Position numbers and translations under genes: made by a program | In this document: positions 35,007-44,976 of the stretch, piece by piece | Position numbering within the stretch: the first letter of the stretch is position 1 | Layout of the letters: each line of letters starts with the position of its first letter | The notes under the pieces: model-generated | What the model was told of the DNA's origin: nothing | The model's input: the letters and a program-made list of their open reading frames with translations, nothing else | Databases searched by the model: none | Source: an uncultured Flavobacteriaceae bacterium | GTDB lineage: Bacteria > Bacteroidota > Bacteroidia > Flavobacteriales > Flavobacteriaceae | NCBI GenBank assembly: GCA_938010765.1 | Contig: CALLVX010000071.1 | Coordinates: forward strand, 88,869-152,868 | Direction of reading: 5' to 3' | Length of the DNA: 64,000 bases

Positions 35007-37664
35007 CTATAAAATAAAACGGTAGGTAGCCTTGAGCAAGAAGATGTTCTGTGGTTTTTCGTTCCCGAATATAGTGTTGTCAAGGCTTTCGAAAAGACCG
35101 TTATCAGGATTTCCCGAATTCGAGATATCCTGGGACCAGACCAAAAAGATTTCGGAACCTGGAATATACTCCCATCGAACAACCAAATTAGATCGAAATT
35201 GTACGAAGGAAAAATCAGGATCGCTAAAGCTAAAATCTGTAAACCCATCTTCATTCTTATCTATGGCATACGCACCATCGGCAAATGAAATCTGGGCATC
35301 ACTATAGGGTAAGATACGATCTGAAAAGCGCTTGGCCATGGGATCTGTTACTTCCTTAAAATTAGCATAACGCCCACGCGATATAAATGGCTGTCCCCAA
35401 TACTGTACTGTTAAATTAGGGTTGATGGTATAATTCAACCGAAACGACATGCTCAAGGTTCGTTGTGCCACAGTACCGTTCAAATAAGTAATACCATCCT
35501 CCGTATCTATGTTATCGATAAACTGTAGTTGATCATTGTTTATACCATAGCTGGGAGTGGCCGAAATACTCAATGCGTCAACGGGTTGGTAGCGGATTCC
35601 GAATTCAATATTGTACGAATTATAGGAACTATCGGTGCCTTTTCGGCCGTTATGAAAGATATTGAACCGCACTTTTTTTCGATTATCGGTATTGTACCCA
35701 TTCCAAAAGCCGATCTCGGGAGCAAGCCGCAATCGCGGTCCTCCCCTTAATGCGAAATTCGAGTATTGAATGGGCTCATAGTTGAAACCAACATTTGTAA
35801 ACCAGTTATTGTCCCAATTTTGCCAGCTATTGGTATTTAGACGAAGACTATTGTGGTTGCCCCCAAAATCCCATACGCTCCAGTGATTATAGTTGATCCC
35901 AACTCTTCGAAATGTCTTATCAGGTTTCAAGGTTTGGTAACCGATCCAAGTATAATGGCGTAGGTCGTCGGCCTGTCGTTGAAAACCGATGTCGTTTAAT
36001 TCCAATTCCGGTGAACGCCAGGTAGCGCCGGTTTCGAACTTCCAATAACCGTCCCCTACTTTTCCCAGTTGCAGATTTCCTCCGGTTCCGGATAGGGACG
36101 TTCTATTCCCGTCTATGGAAACATGATCGGCACCCACTCGTTGAAATAGGTGAGTAATCGATTCCTGGGTACTTCGTATCGCTTCCGCGCTACCTTGCAC
36201 ATGGCTCCACAGAAAATTGCCTCCTACATACCAATCTCGTTCGTTCCATTGATGTTTAAAATCGAGCCCGCCAGAATACGCGGAACGATGCAAAAAATCA
36301 ACGTTTTCACTCAACGCGTCCCGATTGGTCGCCGTGAAAATTCCTCCTACGAAGGTTTGCTGGTCGTTGAAATCTTTTTGTAAGCGGCCGACAAAATAGT
36401 TGGTAAGGGGCTCTGCCATCTCTTTTCTAGTTTCTCCGTTTCCATGAATTTCGGCATACTTTCTAGCAGTAACACTTTCTAGCACACCTATAGACCAGCC
36501 ATCTTTGGTCTTCCCACTAAATTTTGCAGCCCCCAGTATATTGGTATTTTCTGGCTGATTTACAAACTCGCCGTCAGCGGTATTGGGATATCCCTGCGGA
36601 CTTCTCCCAATTCGCCTTGAGTAAAAAAGATTATCGGCCCCAAAAGTATTTCCTGCTTCGGAGCGAGATACACGGTAATCAAAAATGTTCTTGTTTTCCA
36701 CAAAAAACGGCCGCTGCTCCCGAAAGAAAATTTGAAAACCGTCCAAGGCTATGGCAGAGGGATCTGCTTCGACCTGTCCAAAATCAGGATTAATAGTGAG
36801 GTCAAGGGTCAAGTCATTGGTAATCCCAATCTTGGCATCGACCCCCCCTGTAATCTGGCCATCATTGCCATCGCGAAAAGGATTTCCCGCTTCGGCCTCA
36901 TAGGTCTCCAATTTTGTAACTGCATAAGGCTGTATCTCCAATTGCTTTTGTGGTTCTAGGTTCAACAAACCGTTTAGAAGACCAAACTCGCTTACAAAAC
37001 CGGGGGTGTCTTGAGGTAGGCGCTGCCATACCGACCGTTCTTCTTCCCGAAATAGCTTGCGCATGAACTGCAGCCCCCAGACCAATTCTCCCGACTTACC
37101 AAATTTTAGCTGACTTAAAGGTATTTTCATTTCGGCGGTCCACCCTTCGGCATCAATATTGCTTTTTGTATACCAAATAGGGTTCCAACTTTCATCCTCA
37201 TCACCCCCGTTGTTGGTATTGAACACATCTGCCTTTACTCCAGCAGCAGTAGTTATGAATCCAAAAGCCGTTCGTTCGTCATGGTAGCTATCAATGAATA
37301 TGGCCACCCAATCCCCTTGAAAACCATCGCGCCTCGAAAGCCTTTTTACGATTTTATCAGGTTCGGAATCAAAACAACGGATGCCCACATATAAGAATTT
37401 TTGATCATAGATTATTTTGAAATTGGTCTGATGATCTGGTTTTGTATTCTCGTCAGGACGTTGCTCTACGAAATCGCCCTCCCATTCCACCATATCCCAT
37501 GCGGGTTCGTTTATGCGCCCGTCAATTTCAGGAGACTCGCCATTGGTGATAGCTTTGGTAGTATATACTCTTTTGGGTACTGTTTCTGTTGCAGTGGAAT
37601 CTTGTGCAACTAAGACCGTTTGCGCACAGAATAGCACGCAAACGGCATAAAGTGTAGTCTTCAT
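35007..37664 (-). CDS. DUF5916 protein: CBM9-like domain plus outer-membrane-barrel-like part
   Basis: 885 residues with a signal peptide (LYAVCVLFCAQTVLVAQ). An N-terminal carbohydrate-binding-family-9-like domain follows (PEIDGRINEPAWDMVEW, YDQKFLYVGIRCFDSEP, EGWTAEMKIPLSQLKF). After that comes the DUF5916 part, whose alternating pattern from about residue 290 to the end (LLKATYRFIL) looks like an outer membrane barrel. The family is typical of flavobacteria; its substrate is unknown. Confidence 0.85.
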   Translation of the reverse strand: MKTTLYAVCVLFCAQTVLVAQDSTATETVPKRVYTTKAITNGESPEIDGRINEPAWDMVEWEGDFVEQRPDENTKPDHQTNFKIIYDQKFLYVGIRCFDSEPDKIVKRLSRRDGFQGDWVAIFIDSYHDERTAFGFITTAAGVKADVFNTNNGGDEDESWNPIWYTKSNIDAEGWTAEMKIPLSQLKFGKSGELVWGLQFMRKLFREEERSVWQRLPQDTPGFVSEFGLLNGLLNLEPQKQLEIQPYAVTKLETYEAEAGNPFRDGNDGQITGGVDAKIGITNDLTLDLTINPDFGQVEADPSAIALDGFQIFFREQRPFFVENKNIFDYRVSRSEAGNTFGADNLFYSRRIGRSPQGYPNTADGEFVNQPENTNILGAAKFSGKTKDGWSIGVLESVTARKYAEIHGNGETRKEMAEPLTNYFVGRLQKDFNDQQTFVGGIFTATNRDALSENVDFLHRSAYSGGLDFKHQWNERDWYVGGNFLWSHVQGSAEAIRSTQESITHLFQRVGADHVSIDGNRTSLSGTGGNLQLGKVGDGYWKFETGATWRSPELELNDIGFQRQADDLRHYTWIGYQTLKPDKTFRRVGINYNHWSVWDFGGNHNSLRLNTNSWQNWDNNWFTNVGFNYEPIQYSNFALRGGPRLRLAPEIGFWNGYNTDNRKKVRFNIFHNGRKGTDSSYNSYNIEFGIRYQPVDALSISATPSYGINNDQLQFIDNIDTEDGITYLNGTVAQRTLSMSFRLNYTINPNLTVQYWGQPFISRGRYANFKEVTDPMAKRFSDRILPYSDAQISFADGAYAIDKNEDGFTDFSFSDPDFSFVQFRSNLVVRWEYIPGSEIFLVWSQDISNSGNPDNGLFESLDNTIFGNEKPQNIFLLKATYRFIL

Positions 37665-37784
37665 GTAGTCGTTTTTTGATTGGATTGCCCAAGGGCGATT
37701 TGATTGATGTGACTTAAAGACTTCTAAAAAGAAAAATGGTTACAGTATTTGGCCGCCTTTTTTAAATTTTGCGTGATGAATGCA

Positions 37785-38498
37785 TTAAAGCCTTAGATAC
37801 ATGTTTCCGTTTATGGTATTCAAGCGAAGGTTGTTGGTCGCATTTTTGGTGCTTCCGCTAATTTTTTGCCCCACATGCCGGCTCGATGATTCAAAGTTCA
37901 GTTTCTCATCGGCATAGATATCCCCATGAATGGTTTCGGCCCTTAAACTGGTATTGATCAACGGTAGGTCTATCTCTCCATTGATGGTAGACAAATCTAA
38001 ATCTCCGGCATATTTGGCGATTTCGATATTACCATTGATCAAATCGGCGGTAAATTCCCCTTCGATTATCTCAGACTTCAAATCGCCATTAATACTGCTC
38101 ACCTTGAATTGTGCATTTTTTGGCACATATAAAACGTATGTAAAATCATACCAATCACCAGTGTTATAGTGTCTTTTATTCTTGTTTGGATGATTTCGAT
38201 TCCATTCTTCCTGGAACTTTTTAAAAACCCCTTCTACCTTGCTCCGAATACTAATTTCATTAGAACCTTCATCAATATGCAGTTTATAATGTTCTTGGTA
38301 CTTCCCATCTTTTGTGTTTACGATGGCCTTGAAATAAACTTGTTTTTTATCCCAGGTCTTCACTTCGATATTCGAGGCGAATTTTACATCTAAGTGTATA
38401 AATCGGCCTTTGTGCTCAATCGTTTTCTCGATTACTTTTTGAGCATGTGTATTGAGACTGATGAGGCCTAAAAGCATGATGATCGCTATATTTTTCAT
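37785..38498 (-). CDS. DUF4097-type beta-repeat protein, last gene of the sigma operon
   Basis: 237 residues with a signal peptide (IIMLLGLISLNTHAQ). The C-terminal half consists of short beta repeats of the form xxINGDLKSEIIEGEFTADLINGNIEI, as in DUF4097/adhesin-like beta-helix domains. It follows a similar gene by 17 nt. Such proteins sit behind sigma/anti-sigma pairs in many flavobacteria, probably acting at the envelope. Confidence 0.82.
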   Translation of the reverse strand: MKNIAIIMLLGLISLNTHAQKVIEKTIEHKGRFIHLDVKFASNIEVKTWDKKQVYFKAIVNTKDGKYQEHYKLHIDEGSNEISIRSKVEGVFKKFQEEWNRNHPNKNKRHYNTGDWYDFTYVLYVPKNAQFKVSSINGDLKSEIIEGEFTADLINGNIEIAKYAGDLDLSTINGEIDLPLINTSLRAETIHGDIYADEKLNFESSSRHVGQKISGSTKNATNNLRLNTINGNMYLRL

Positions 38499-38515
38499 GA
38501 TAGTTCGTTTTTTGA

Positions 38516-39280
38516 TTATTGTTTTCTCAAATAGATGTCCCCGTTGGTGGTCTTTAATTTAAGCTTTACGCCGCCGCCATTTATGGCTTGCTGTATTCGT
38601 TGGGTAGAAACCGATTTCAACCCGTCTTTTTCAGGGAATTTCAGCTCAAAATTGGTATAGATTTCTCCATTCATTGTGCTCATAGAAAGGTCACTGGGCG
38701 TGCTTTCGGGCAGGTTAATGTCTAAAGCGCCATTTGTTGAGTAAATAGATATTGGTGAGTCTTGGCTTACCTTCGAAAACGATACGTCTATGTTGCCGTT
38801 CAGCGTTCTAACGGTCAAAGGACCGGAGACGTCTGTTAATTGCATTCCCCCATTTATTTCTACCGTTGCTTCGACCTCTCCTTTAAAGCCGGAAATCGCT
38901 ACATCGGCGCTACTGGTGCCTTTGGTGCGTATCGAAATATTTTGGGAGGCGGGTAAGTAAATAACGGTGTTCCCCCTATTTTGCCGTTGAAGATTTCGTA
39001 CGATAAGGTCATTCCCTTCTTTAATTACATAGTAGCCTACGTTTGTGTTATCGGTACCTCCGTCGCCCACTAACTTTAAACCCTTGGCGCGTTCTGGCCT
39101 CTTATGCATCTTGCCTCCCTTAATTAAAAGTCCTTTTTCGCTATGGGCTTTAACGATTACTTTGGCCCGAGATTCGATTTTGACCCATTCTACCCCTTCT
39201 AGTGATTTGGTGTAGTCTTCCTGTGCTTGCAGCCCTGTAGAATAAAGGGCTATTAAAAAAATGATTGTTAACTGTTTCAT
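38516..39280 (-). CDS. DUF4097-type beta-repeat protein, third gene of the sigma operon
   Basis: 254 residues with a signal peptide (TIIFLIALYSTGLQAQ). Repeats with TLNGNIDVSF, STNGALDINLPESTP and TTNGDIYLRKQ show the N-G-(D/N/A)-(I/L) turn of DUF4097. It is related to the following gene, probably an old duplication. It starts 19 nt after the anti-sigma gene. Confidence 0.82.
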   Translation of the reverse strand: MKQLTIIFLIALYSTGLQAQEDYTKSLEGVEWVKIESRAKVIVKAHSEKGLLIKGGKMHKRPERAKGLKLVGDGGTDNTNVGYYVIKEGNDLIVRNLQRQNRGNTVIYLPASQNISIRTKGTSSADVAISGFKGEVEATVEINGGMQLTDVSGPLTVRTLNGNIDVSFSKVSQDSPISIYSTNGALDINLPESTPSDLSMSTMNGEIYTNFELKFPEKDGLKSVSTQRIQQAINGGGVKLKLKTTNGDIYLRKQ

Positions 39281-39299
39281 GACTGTTCGTTTTTGATAT

Positions 39300-40094
39300 T
39301 TATATAAATGTGGGTAATAATGATTCTATTTGTTCTTTTACAAAGGGTTGAATATCTTCTCTTTCCAATAACTTTTTCATGGGCTCAACGGCCTTTTTCT
39401 CTTGAATACGTACTAAAATTTCGATAATCTCTATCTGTATTCCTGAATCGTTCTCAGATTTAAGCGCCGTAATAAAGGCTCTTTTTACGATTTCTGAATT
39501 CGTGAACTTATCCAAGGCTTCTACCGCCGTCATACGTACATTGGCATTTTCGTCGTTTAGCATGCGATCTACCAATGCTTTTACGATCAACTCATCGGGA
39601 TCGGCGAAACCATCGATATAACCGACTCCCTGAATTCGTTTACTGGCCGATTGATTTTCCATAAGCGAAAGCATCGCTGTTTGCCTAGACTCAAGTCCCT
39701 CGCTTTCTAGTGCGGCGATGGTGGCGTTCGATGCTTCTTGCTGTTGTAGCTTTCCAAACTGGAATGCACCGATCAAGAGCAGCACACTGGCGGCCACTTT
39801 AAAAATAGTTGCCCATGGGAACTTTCGTTCGTCTGCCTTCCTATTAAGGAATACGACTCCTTCTTCTGCTTGTTTTTCCAATTCTAATTGCTGTAAGAAC
39901 CCGGCCCTCAATTTTTCTGATGGAACGGCTATCGGCTCCTCCTCAAAACCGATGTATAATGTCTTAAGCTGAGACAATTCGACCGTGCAATCATTGCACT
40001 TTTTTAGGTGCGCTTCAACTTCTTGCATTTGAACCTCGCTCAACGTTTTGTCTAAATAATCTGAAAGTAAATCAACTACATGGTTCGTTTCCAT
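39300..40094 (-). CDS. Anti-sigma factor with zinc finger and HEAT repeats
   Basis: 264 residues. The N-terminal zf-HC2 domain has HLKKCNDC, the Zn-binding H-x3-C-x2-C of anti-sigma factors. One membrane helix follows (TIFKVAASVLLLIGAFQFG, about 95-113). The C-terminal part, outside the cytosol, is made of HEAT repeats (DENANVRMTAVEALDKF, NDSGIQIEIIEILVRI). The cytosolic zinc finger would hold the sigma factor encoded 2 nt upstream, and the HEAT part would sense an envelope signal. Confidence 0.88.
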   Translation of the reverse strand: METNHVVDLLSDYLDKTLSEVQMQEVEAHLKKCNDCTVELSQLKTLYIGFEEEPIAVPSEKLRAGFLQQLELEKQAEEGVVFLNRKADERKFPWATIFKVAASVLLLIGAFQFGKLQQQEASNATIAALESEGLESRQTAMLSLMENQSASKRIQGVGYIDGFADPDELIVKALVDRMLNDENANVRMTAVEALDKFTNSEIVKRAFITALKSENDSGIQIEIIEILVRIQEKKAVEPMKKLLEREDIQPFVKEQIESLLPTFI

Positions 40095-40096
40095 AC

Positions 40097-40621
40097 TTAT
40101 AAATTTTCGAAATAAACTACTTTTAATTTTTTTAAAGCCCTACTTACCTTTGTTTTAACCGCTCCTTCGGTGCTTCCGACAATTCCCGCCAACTCAGCAT
40201 ATTTAATCCCTTGAAATCGGTTAAGAATCAAAAGTTCCTTATCAGAGTTGTCCAATTTTTCCAATGCCTGGTGTAGATGGGAGTATTCCACTTTTTCCCC
40301 GCTCGGTTCGTACACCAATCGCTCTTCCAAATCGGCAATATCCCCATGGTTTTCCTTGTTTCTTCTAAAATGGGTATTCAAGCTATTTCTAGCAATTGTA
40401 AACATCCACGAAACAAAATTGCCATTGTTATAAGAACTTCGGTATTTCATCACCTTATAAAAAACATCTTGCGCGAGATCTTCGCTCAGCATTTGATCTC
40501 CCGACATTTTAAAGAGAAAGTTATACACGTGCCGATGATGACGTTCAAACAATTCTTTGAGCGGATCAAGGTTCCCGTTTGCCACTTGTTGCATTAGATT
40601 TTCATCTGTAAACTCTTTCAA
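40097..40621 (-). CDS. ECF RNA polymerase sigma factor
   Basis: 174 residues. Region 2 reads MLSEDLAQDVFYKVMKYRSSY with WMFTIARNSLNTHFRR, and region 4 reads LDNSDKELLILNRFQGIKYAELAGIVGSTEGAVKTKVSRALKKL. The start appears to be TTG (40621), as no ATG lies upstream in frame; an internal ATG at residue 10 is less likely. It is the first gene of a four-gene operon with its anti-sigma factor and two DUF4097 proteins, a stress-response unit. Confidence 0.9.
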   Translation of the reverse strand: MKEFTDENLMQQVANGNLDPLKELFERHHRHVYNFLFKMSGDQMLSEDLAQDVFYKVMKYRSSYNNGNFVSWMFTIARNSLNTHFRRNKENHGDIADLEERLVYEPSGEKVEYSHLHQALEKLDNSDKELLILNRFQGIKYAELAGIVGSTEGAVKTKVSRALKKLKVVYFENL

Positions 40622-40642
40622 AAGACAGTTTTAGTTGGTGTT

Positions 40643-40669
40643 CAAAAGTATATAGTCGGGAATTTACAA
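40643..40669 (-). promoter_or_regulatory. Promoter candidate of the ECF sigma operon
   Basis: On the minus strand TTG (40667-40669) and TACTTTTG (40643-40650) are 16 nt apart, slightly short for the Bacteroidota promoter. GTAACC lies directly upstream and could serve an ECF-type -35, allowing autoregulation; that is uncertain. Confidence 0.4.
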
Positions 40670-40802
40670 AAGGTTACACCAAGGCTATTATTTTTTTACT
40701 CGATAATCGAGATTTAAAAACTATAAATGCTTGCGTCGAAATCAATGTCAAATTTTCCTTAATACCTTGTGAGCTTTCCCCGAGGTGGAGTACTGAACCA
40801 AA

Positions 40803-40835
40803 AAAACCGCATCAATTTGGAATTGATGCGGTTTT
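40803..40835. terminator. Terminator of the CarboxypepD_reg-like gene
   Basis: A perfect 15-bp stem, AAAACCGCATCAATT and its complement, with loop TGG. Read on the minus strand the stem is followed by a T-run, so it ends transcription of the gene finishing at 40858. Confidence 0.92.
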
Positions 40836-40857
40836 ATTTGTTGACAGAACTAATTGC

Positions 40858-42390
40858 TTATTTTGCCTCCTGGTCTATGGAGGTAAACTCTTTGATCGCC
40901 TGGTTCGGTTCTATGATATTATACCCTTTCCAAAACTCCGGGTCGTAATTGGCCATGTAGGTCGGCAATACGTTATTGTGTTCTTTGAAGGCCTCATATT
41001 GGGCAATGCTAATAGGGCTGTCATCAAAAACAACCAGTTCATAGCGATTTCGATTTCCAAAGGCGGCATCGACCTTTAATGAAAGTTCGTTTTGCTTTCT
41101 TCGGCCTTTTACGTTTTTGTTCTTTTCAATAATCTTAAGAGGTCTTTTAATTCCTGCGCGCATGCCTTTTTCGATATTATAATACCCTAGACTGTACTTT
41201 TGATCTTTGCCTTTAGTGAAAATAATTTGACCCTTGGCGAGGTATTCCTTGAGAGAAATTCCTAAGAGACCAAAGTTTCGAAGGTTTTTTACATTTTCGA
41301 ACTCCATTCGAACCAAGGCAAAATCATCCGAATTTATATAGAGCTTTCCTTTGTAATCTTCTGACCGTTTAGGCGTGAAGCTAATCACATACACGGCGGC
41401 ATCACCCAAATAGGTAAAATCTTCCAATACCAAATCGTACCTACCTGTTTTAAAGAGTACATTAAAGTCACTTTTCTTGAAAATAGGGAGGTTGCCATAA
41501 AGGTTCCCCAGGGTTTCCCGTTTGTACTTTGCAAAGAATTTTTTGCGGTCTTCTTTGGCCTTTTTCTCATTTTCCAATTTCTTGTTCAACGCCGCTACAT
41601 CGGTAGAGTCTACATCTGCTTCGAACAACTCATCCCCTTCTACCTTGGTCCCGAAAAGTCCTGATTTTATTTTAAAGTAGGAATCGGTCTTTACATTTTC
41701 CTTGATAATTTTGTTGAACCGCTCTTCCAAATCTTCAAAATTTACTTCCAAGCTTTTGTCATATAGTTCGGAAGCCTTGATCAAGTCGAGTTTCTGCTCT
41801 TCGGCATCGTCGCCACCATATAGATCTCCCAGTACCTCTGTATAATAGGTATTGCTTTTGGGAATTTCATTGATCAAGTTGTCTATGAACTCTTTATTGA
41901 ACTCTTTGATAGTCGATTTTTTTAACACATAATCGGTCTTGATAATATTGTTGTAATAGGTCTCTCGAAGGAATATCCGTTTTTTCGCCAAGCCGTTATG
42001 GTAGTTTTTACCGATGCTTTTTTCGACCTCTTCGAGAATTTCTTCAGGGGTATAGTTTTTGTTCGTCACGATGACAGGGTTCAGCTCAATTGCCTTGGCT
42101 GCCAACAGTATAACACCCTGGGTGAATTCATTTAACGGCTTGCCAACGGACCCATAACCGATACATGAAATCAACAAAGAATCTGTTTCCTTGATCGTAT
42201 GGTCTAACTGAAAGGAAAAACGCCCTTCCTCGTTTGAAACCGTCCACCTATCATTCAGTTGCAGGGTCACATAGGGTACGGGCTTCTGAGTAGCTGAATC
42301 AAGAATAATGGAGCTCAAGGTCTGCGCCAGTAGACAGTGTCCGAAGAAAAGAAAAAATGGAAAGGCTACTACTAGTAAAAATCTAGGCAT
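40858..42390 (-). CDS. CarboxypepD_reg-like domain protein
   Basis: 510 residues with a signal peptide (FPFFLFFGHCLLAQ). A carboxypeptidase-regulatory-like domain lies at about 25-105 (SSIILDSATQKPVPYVTLQLN, NEEGRFSFQL). The larger C-terminal part has alternating strands (GRYDLVLEDFTYLGDAAVYVISF) and resembles proteins annotated only as carboxypeptidase-like in flavobacteria. It is probably periplasmic or attached to the outer membrane; the function is unknown. Confidence 0.8.
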   Translation of the reverse strand: MPRFLLVVAFPFFLFFGHCLLAQTLSSIILDSATQKPVPYVTLQLNDRWTVSNEEGRFSFQLDHTIKETDSLLISCIGYGSVGKPLNEFTQGVILLAAKAIELNPVIVTNKNYTPEEILEEVEKSIGKNYHNGLAKKRIFLRETYYNNIIKTDYVLKKSTIKEFNKEFIDNLINEIPKSNTYYTEVLGDLYGGDDAEEQKLDLIKASELYDKSLEVNFEDLEERFNKIIKENVKTDSYFKIKSGLFGTKVEGDELFEADVDSTDVAALNKKLENEKKAKEDRKKFFAKYKRETLGNLYGNLPIFKKSDFNVLFKTGRYDLVLEDFTYLGDAAVYVISFTPKRSEDYKGKLYINSDDFALVRMEFENVKNLRNFGLLGISLKEYLAKGQIIFTKGKDQKYSLGYYNIEKGMRAGIKRPLKIIEKNKNVKGRRKQNELSLKVDAAFGNRNRYELVVFDDSPISIAQYEAFKEHNNVLPTYMANYDPEFWKGYNIIEPNQAIKEFTSIDQEAK

Positions 42391-42573
42391 ACGTTTGTCT
42401 AATTGTTATTGACATCAAAAAAAGGGATAGCATTTTAACTAGACCTGCTTTTTTTGATTTCCTTAATATGATTTTATTGTTTTTTTAACGAAACCCAGTG
42501 TTTCGTCTAGGAGTAGACTTATGTACAGCTATTTTGTTACGATCAACTGAAAATTTGAGAAAAGTTTAAGAAC

Positions 42574-42732
42574 TCAATGACAACCGCAGTCTTCTTGACC
42601 ACATGCTTTTCCAGGGCTTTTTTTCGCATTTTTGGATGCAAAGAGTGCCTTGGGCAAAAAGAACTTTTTAAGGATATACCCCACAGCTATTGCCAAAGTA
42701 ACATATACCAGTACGTTTTGTAGTAGATCCAT
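42574..42732 (-). CDS. FeoB-associated Cys-rich membrane microprotein
   Basis: 52 residues. A membrane helix (VLVYVTLAIAVGYILKKFF) is followed by a basic linker and a C-terminus CGQEDCGCH with three Cys and a terminal His. Small proteins of this type often follow feoB. The ATG lies directly after the feoB stop with no gap, so co-translation is likely. The cysteines may bind iron during transport; this is inferred. Confidence 0.85.
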   Translation of the reverse strand: MDLLQNVLVYVTLAIAVGYILKKFFLPKALFASKNAKKSPGKACGQEDCGCH

Positions 42733-44976
42733 CTATTTTAATATCTGATACGCCATTAAAGCAACAATATACGCAAAAAGGCTCATAAAGACGAGCTGCG
42801 CGGTAGGCCATTTCCAACTGTTGGTCTCTCTTTTTACAACTGCCAAGGTACTCATACATTGCATGGCGAAGGCATAAAACAGCAGTAGGGAAATTCCCGA
42901 AGCCAGGTTAAACAATGGTTCCTTGGTGGTGGTATTTACCTCAGCGGCCATGCGTTCGGTGATGGTCTCGGTGTTTTCCTCGGCACTATCCACACTGTAA
43001 ATAGTAGCCAGAGTGCCCACAAATACTTCCCTTGCGGCAAAAGAGGTCAATACCGCGATGCCTATTTTCCAATCGTATCCCAATGGCTTTACTACCGGTT
43101 CAATCGCCTTTCCCATATACCCCATATAGGAGTTTTCTAATTTAAAACTTGAGATTTCCTGGTTTTTGAACTGCTCAAAAAGCACAGCTTTTCGAAGTTT
43201 CAAGGAATCTGCAAAATTCATTTCCAATTTCTTATAGATTCCTTTTTGAACGCTATCGATCAATCCGTTTTCATAACGGGTTAAACTATCGGTCAACACT
43301 GTCTGATTAAACGGCAAGAGCCCCTCTTTTTCAATACGTTTTTTCACGATGGTATCTGCCTCTTTAAAATTATCAGAAATACCATTGGATCCTAAAAACC
43401 ATAGAATAATCGAAATGGCAAGAATAATTTTCCCCGCACCCATTACAAAACTCTTGGTCTTCTCCCAAACCGTGAAAGCTACATTTTTCACCAATGGTAG
43501 TTTATAACTGGGCATTTCAACCACGAAAAAAGAACGGCTTTTGATTTTCAAAATCTTGTTCAAGATCATCGCCGATAAAATGGCTGCACCAAACCCAATA
43601 AGGTACAGCAGCATAAGGGTCAATGCCTGATAACTTAAACCAAGAAAGCGCCCTTCGGGAATTACCAGGGCAATGATGATCAAGTAAACAGGCAACCTGG
43701 CGGAGCAAGTGGTAAACGGGGTTACCAAAATAGTGATAAGGCGTTCTTTCCAATTTTCGATGGTTCGTGTGGCCATTACCGCGGGTATCGCGCAGGCTGT
43801 GCCCGAAATAAGGGGTACGACACTTTTACCGCTTAGCCCAAAAGGGCGCATTACCTTATCCATCAAAAAAACAACCCTGCTCATATATCCGGTTTCCTCC
43901 AAAAGCGCTATAAACAAAAACAAGAAAGCAATTTGCGGTATAAAAATTACAATACCTCCGATTCCCGATAAGATTCCTTCGGCCAATAAGTCGGTAAATA
44001 CTCCGGGTGGAAGTGCACTTTTTACCCATCCGCTCGCTGAGGCGAACATACTTTCAATCAAATCTTGTGGATAGCCGCTCCAATCGTAAATCGCTTGAAA
44101 AATGGCCAATAAAATGACCATAAAAATAAGGTAGCCGAAGACTTTATGGGTCAATATACGATCCAGGCGCGCCCTTAAGCCCGTTGCCGCATTTGAATCT
44201 ACTTGATACCCATTTTTAAGCACTTGGTTAATAAACTGGTACCTAAGAATGGTTTCTTTCTGCTGTAGGCGTTTAAGTTCGCTGTTCGATTTGGTAGAAA
44301 AGGAAGACTTGTCATTGATCATGGCCTTATTGATCGACATAAAATTGACATCCTGTGTAATCACCAACCACAACTTATACAGATCTTGCTTTGGAAAGGC
44401 CTCCTTAAGGTTCTCAAAATAAGGTTTGTCAATTACAGTAGTATCTACAGCAGGTTTTTGGGAAAGCGTTTTGTAATCGATGATCAACTGTTTTAAATCA
44501 TCGATTCCCGTTCCCTTTCGTGTACTTACCAAAGCGATTTTGGTATCCAATTTATCTTCCAATACTTGAATATCGATGGTAATGCCCGTGCGCGTCATAC
44601 GATCGGCCATGTTGATCACCAAGATAGTAGGTATTCGAAGGTCTTTGATTTGAGTGAACAACAGCAGATTCCGTTTCAAGTTCTCCACATCGCTCACTAC
44701 AACTGCAACATCTGGGTGGTCTTTGTCGTTTTTATTGAGCAATAGTTCAACCGCTACGCTCTCATCCAAAGAAGTGGTATTGAGGCTATACGTACCCGGT
44801 AAATCTAAAATATGTGCTTTTACACCCCTGGGAAGCTTGCAGACACCCTCTTTCTTTTCAACCGTAATGCCAGGATAATTTCCAACCTTTTGCTTGAGTC
44901 CGGTTAATTGATTGAATACCGAGGTCTTTCCCGTATTGGGGTTTCCGATCAATGCTACCTTTATTTGCTTGTTCAT
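42733..44976 (-). CDS. feoB: Ferrous iron transporter FeoB
   Basis: 747 residues, full length. The G-protein domain has G1 IGNPNTGKTSVFNQLTG, G2/G3 regions YPGITVEKKEG and LDLPGTYSL, and G4 INMAD. The membrane core has the two mirror GATE-type regions, with GTACAIPAVMATRT and TSFAAREVFVGTLATIYSV. It takes Fe(II) into the cytosol, driven or gated by GTP hydrolysis. It overlaps feoA by 4 nt and is followed by the small Cys-rich gene. Confidence 0.97.
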   Translation of the reverse strand: MNKQIKVALIGNPNTGKTSVFNQLTGLKQKVGNYPGITVEKKEGVCKLPRGVKAHILDLPGTYSLNTTSLDESVAVELLLNKNDKDHPDVAVVVSDVENLKRNLLLFTQIKDLRIPTILVINMADRMTRTGITIDIQVLEDKLDTKIALVSTRKGTGIDDLKQLIIDYKTLSQKPAVDTTVIDKPYFENLKEAFPKQDLYKLWLVITQDVNFMSINKAMINDKSSFSTKSNSELKRLQQKETILRYQFINQVLKNGYQVDSNAATGLRARLDRILTHKVFGYLIFMVILLAIFQAIYDWSGYPQDLIESMFASASGWVKSALPPGVFTDLLAEGILSGIGGIVIFIPQIAFLFLFIALLEETGYMSRVVFLMDKVMRPFGLSGKSVVPLISGTACAIPAVMATRTIENWKERLITILVTPFTTCSARLPVYLIIIALVIPEGRFLGLSYQALTLMLLYLIGFGAAILSAMILNKILKIKSRSFFVVEMPSYKLPLVKNVAFTVWEKTKSFVMGAGKIILAISIILWFLGSNGISDNFKEADTIVKKRIEKEGLLPFNQTVLTDSLTRYENGLIDSVQKGIYKKLEMNFADSLKLRKAVLFEQFKNQEISSFKLENSYMGYMGKAIEPVVKPLGYDWKIGIAVLTSFAAREVFVGTLATIYSVDSAEENTETITERMAAEVNTTTKEPLFNLASGISLLLFYAFAMQCMSTLAVVKRETNSWKWPTAQLVFMSLFAYIVALMAYQILK

